NCBI GenBank assembly: GCA_902803015.1 | Contig: CADCOL010000215.1 | Coordinates: 1 to 23,921 of the forward strand | Length of the DNA: 23,921 nt | Direction: 5' to 3' | Origin: an uncultured Lachnospiraceae bacterium | Lineage (GTDB): Bacteria; Bacillota; Clostridia; Lachnospirales; Lachnospiraceae | The notes under the pieces: generated by a model | Told to the model about the DNA's origin: nothing | Seen by the model: the letters and a program-made list of their open reading frames with translations, nothing else | Database searches by the model: none | Shown here: positions 22,282 to 23,921 of the stretch, piece after piece | How the letters are laid out: every line of letters starts with the position of its first letter | Numbering within the stretch: position 1 is the stretch's first letter | Translations under genes and position numbers: made by a program

Positions 22282-22773
22282 TTATTTTACCACGATATCA
22301 TTATCCGGAGTGGAAGAGGATGTATCTTTTTTGCCGGTCACATCGGTTCCGGTAATGGTTACGATTACGATACCGTTTACAAGTTTTACGTTAATGTGGC
22401 TGTCGGACGCATGCTTGGAACGAAGATTGTCCGTCAGTGTATTTAAGGGAACCCCCAGAATGTCACCGACGCTTTCACGCATAACGCAACTGGATCCCAA
22501 GAAAGAAGAGTCGCTGTCAACATTCATGCCTGCATCTGACTCGAGCTTGTCAAAGTAAGGCTCGCTTGCGGAATCGGAAAGAACTCTTGCATCCGTAGTT
22601 GCGGCAAGGAAGGCCTGTCTTACGGAATCGGCCAGCTGGATGTCGGAGCTGACATTTGTTTTTTCGATATACTTCAATAACATCGGTGCCATAACGGCAA
22701 CCAGAATTGCCATGATACCGATTACGATGATTAATTCAACCAATGAAAAACCGGAACTAGACTTTTTCTCCAT
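22282..22773 (-). CDS. Type IV pilin-like (prepilin) protein
   Basis: A 163-aa protein with a class III prepilin leader: a short basic start MEKKSSS, then the cleavage and methylation motif GFSLVELIIVIGIMAILVAVMAP. Cleavage is expected between Gly8 and Phe9; Glu at position 5 of the mature protein is present. The start is ATG 22773, 8 nt after GGAGG (22786-22782); an ATG at 22779 is too close to that site. After the hydrophobic helix the C-terminal domain is small and Ser/Asp-rich (DSASEPYF, DSDSSFLGSSCV) with a beta strand INVKLVNGIVIVTITG, and one Cys is visible. No assembly ATPase, platform protein or prepilin peptidase is in the window. It could be a type IV pilin, a competence or secretion pseudopilin, or a lone envelope protein with a pilin-type anchor. 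Confidence 0.9.
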   Translation of the reverse strand: MEKKSSSGFSLVELIIVIGIMAILVAVMAPMLLKYIEKTNVSSDIQLADSVRQAFLAATTDARVLSDSASEPYFDKLESDAGMNVDSDSSFLGSSCVMRESVGDILGVPLNTLTDNLRSKHASDSHINVKLVNGIVIVTITGTDVTGKKDTSSSTPDNDIVVK

Positions 22774-22798
22774 TTTCATTTCCTCCTAATTTACCTGA

Positions 22799-22827
22799 AA
22801 AATAGCACTTTTGCGAATCGTTGTCAA
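22799..22827 (-). promoter_or_regulatory. Sigma-A promoter of the pilin-like gene
   Basis: On the minus strand a perfect TTGACA (22827-22822), 17-nt spacer, TATTTT (22804-22799). Its -35 box overlaps the -35 box of the ddl promoter on the other strand. Confidence 0.8.
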
Positions 22828-22849
22828 ATACCATCAAATGCATTATAAT
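22821..22849 (+). promoter_or_regulatory. Sigma-A promoter of ddl
   Basis: TTGTCA at 22821-22826, 17-nt spacer, perfect TATAAT at 22844-22849. Expected start near 22856, leaving a leader of about 115 nt before the ATG at 22971. Confidence 0.8.
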
Positions 22850-22933
22850 AACCTTGGCAAAGTGCGTAATTTCAAGGTTTATGCGCATTTTGACCTTCGT
22901 TTTCGTTACATATTCAGACATCGATAACGAAAA
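22850..22933 (+). repeat. Two inverted repeats in the ddl leader
   Basis: AACCTTG (22850-22856) and CAAGGTT (22873-22879) are complementary with a 16-nt loop; TTTTCGTTA (22900-22908) and TAACGAAAA (22925-22933) are complementary, again with a 16-nt loop. A further GATAACGA-like copy follows near 22944. They may be protein-binding palindromes or weak RNA hairpins. No T-run follows either, so terminators are unlikely. Confidence 0.45.
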
Positions 22934-22970
22934 TAATGACACAGATAACGATAAAAGAAGGGCATTTATA

Positions 22971-23921
22971 ATGAAAATTGTTGTTTTGGCTGGTGGAAAT
23001 TCCACAGAAAGAGATGTATCCCTGATTTCCGGAACGGGTGTTTACAAGGCATTAAAAAGCAGAGGACATCAGGTTGTTTTGCTGGATGTATATCTGGGAG
23101 TACACGATGTGGATCTGTCCACCGTATTCGATTTGGAGCGCGACTGGAGCGAGGGAATCCGTGCAATCAGTGCAGAAAACCCGAGCCTGGATGATATTCG
23201 CGCCTTAAAAAAGGGAGAGAGAAGCTTCTTCGGAGAAAATGTTCTGGAGATTTGTAATCAGGCAGACATTGTATTCATGGCGCTTCACGGTGCAAACGGG
23301 GAGGACGGAAGAATTCAGGCCGCCTTTGATTTGATGGGAATCAAGTACACGGGAACCGATTATTTAAGCAGTGCCATCTGTATGGATAAGGCGGTTACGA
23401 AGAAGTTTTTTATAGAGGGAGGGGTACCGACTCCGAAGGCCGTTACCATTTACAATCATCCCGCAACTTTAAAAAAAGATGTTAAGAATGCTGTGGAGAA
23501 GATTGGTTTTCCGCTTGTGGTGAAAGCCTGCAACGGCGGTTCCAGCGTGGGCGTGTATATCGTTTCCTCGCAGGATGAGGTAAATGATGCCATAAGAAAT
23601 GCATTTACATATGACAATAAAATCCTCATGGAAGAGTTTATTAAGGGACGCGAACTTACCTGCGGCGTAATTAAAGGGAAAGCACTTCCGGTGGTTGAAA
23701 TTGCTCCGGTCGCGGGATTCTATGATTATAAGAATAAGTATCAGGCCGGAAGCACGGTGGAAACCTGTCCTGCCGAAATCGGTGAGGAACTGACAAAGAA
23801 AGTTCAGGCGGTCAGTGAACTGGCGTACGAAACTCTGGGACTTGAAACCTATGCGAGAATTGACGTGATGCTGAAGAAAAACGGAGATGTATATTGTCTG
23901 GAGGCAAACACGCTTCCGGGA
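22971..23921 (+). CDS. ddl: D-alanine--D-alanine ligase (3' end outside window)
   Basis: The first 317 codons of an ATP-grasp ligase that joins two D-alanines for the peptidoglycan pentapeptide. It starts KIVVLAGGNSTERDVSLISG, the Ddl N-terminal motif with the Glu and Ser that bind the first D-Ala. VFMALHGANGEDGRIQ is the HG-x-x-GEDG signature, followed by FPLVVKACNGGSSVGVYIV (ATP-binding Lys and glycine loop), LMEEFIKGRELTCGV, and EANTLPG at the window edge. The ligand-selecting loop reads VAGFYDYKNKY, the Tyr-Lys form of D-Ala-D-Ala ligases rather than the D-Ala-D-Lac type. AGAAGGG near 22956-22962 is the ribosome site. A Lys-rich 115-nt leader precedes the start. Only the last few dozen residues are missing. 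Confidence 0.95.
   Translation, partial: MKIVVLAGGNSTERDVSLISGTGVYKALKSRGHQVVLLDVYLGVHDVDLSTVFDLERDWSEGIRAISAENPSLDDIRALKKGERSFFGENVLEICNQADIVFMALHGANGEDGRIQAAFDLMGIKYTGTDYLSSAICMDKAVTKKFFIEGGVPTPKAVTIYNHPATLKKDVKNAVEKIGFPLVVKACNGGSSVGVYIVSSQDEVNDAIRNAFTYDNKILMEEFIKGRELTCGVIKGKALPVVEIAPVAGFYDYKNKYQAGSTVETCPAEIGEELTKKVQAVSELAYETLGLETYARIDVMLKKNGDVYCLEANTLPG

Overview
The window looks like a chromosomal core-genome segment of an anaerobic Firmicute, most likely a Lachnospiraceae-type Clostridium. Reasons: the whiA-crh gene order, a SAM-I riboswitch in front of metK, the ireB (UPF0297)-ruvX-DUF1292 cluster running into RNase J, a type III glutamine synthetase, an ECF-type QueT transporter, moderate GC, strong purine-rich ribosome binding sites, several inferred TTG starts, and repeated sigma-A promoters with exact 17-nt spacers. 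I saw no tRNA, rRNA, insertion sequence, prophage gene or CRISPR array. The species assignment is inference.

Layout. 1-1548: the 3' end of whiA, a Crh/HPr-like protein with Glu in place of the phospho-His, and a diacylglycerol-kinase-family lipid kinase, followed by hairpins. 1686-4353: a promoter with a tandem 11-bp repeat upstream drives a coiled-coil, tail-anchored protein and a membrane-anchored LysM/M23 cell-wall hydrolase. 4368-5730: murA from its own near-consensus promoter. 5746-7125: SAM-I riboswitch, terminator and metK. 7152-8936: a polytopic GT-C-like membrane protein of unknown substrate. 8949-17382: one long co-directional gene string with very short or negative gaps: ireB, ruvX, DUF1292, RNase J, YlbF-like, a short MltG-like protein without a catalytic domain, trmR-like methyltransferase, U32/TrhP-like protein, glnN (GSIII) and a sugar nucleotidyltransferase-like gene. 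17458-21552: a 1364-aa cytoplasmic protein with no family I recognise. 21523-22119 (minus): queT under a preQ1-I riboswitch. 22282-22773 (minus): a lone type IV pilin-like gene. 22971-end: the 5' part of ddl, divergent from the pilin.

Themes. Cell-wall synthesis and remodelling recur (M23 hydrolase, murA, MltG-like, IreB, ddl), as does RNA metabolism and wobble-base modification (RNase J, YlbF-like, TrmR/TrhP, and QueT for queuosine precursor salvage). Two metabolite riboswitches (SAM and preQ1) are clear. The least explained items are the 1364-aa protein, the coiled-coil tail-anchored protein, the GT-C-like protein and the lone pilin. The most distinctive regulatory structures are the two divergent promoters that share one TTGTCAA heptamer as their -35 boxes (22821-22827), and a promoter that appears to start transcription inside the terminator stem of the preceding gene (22212-22270).
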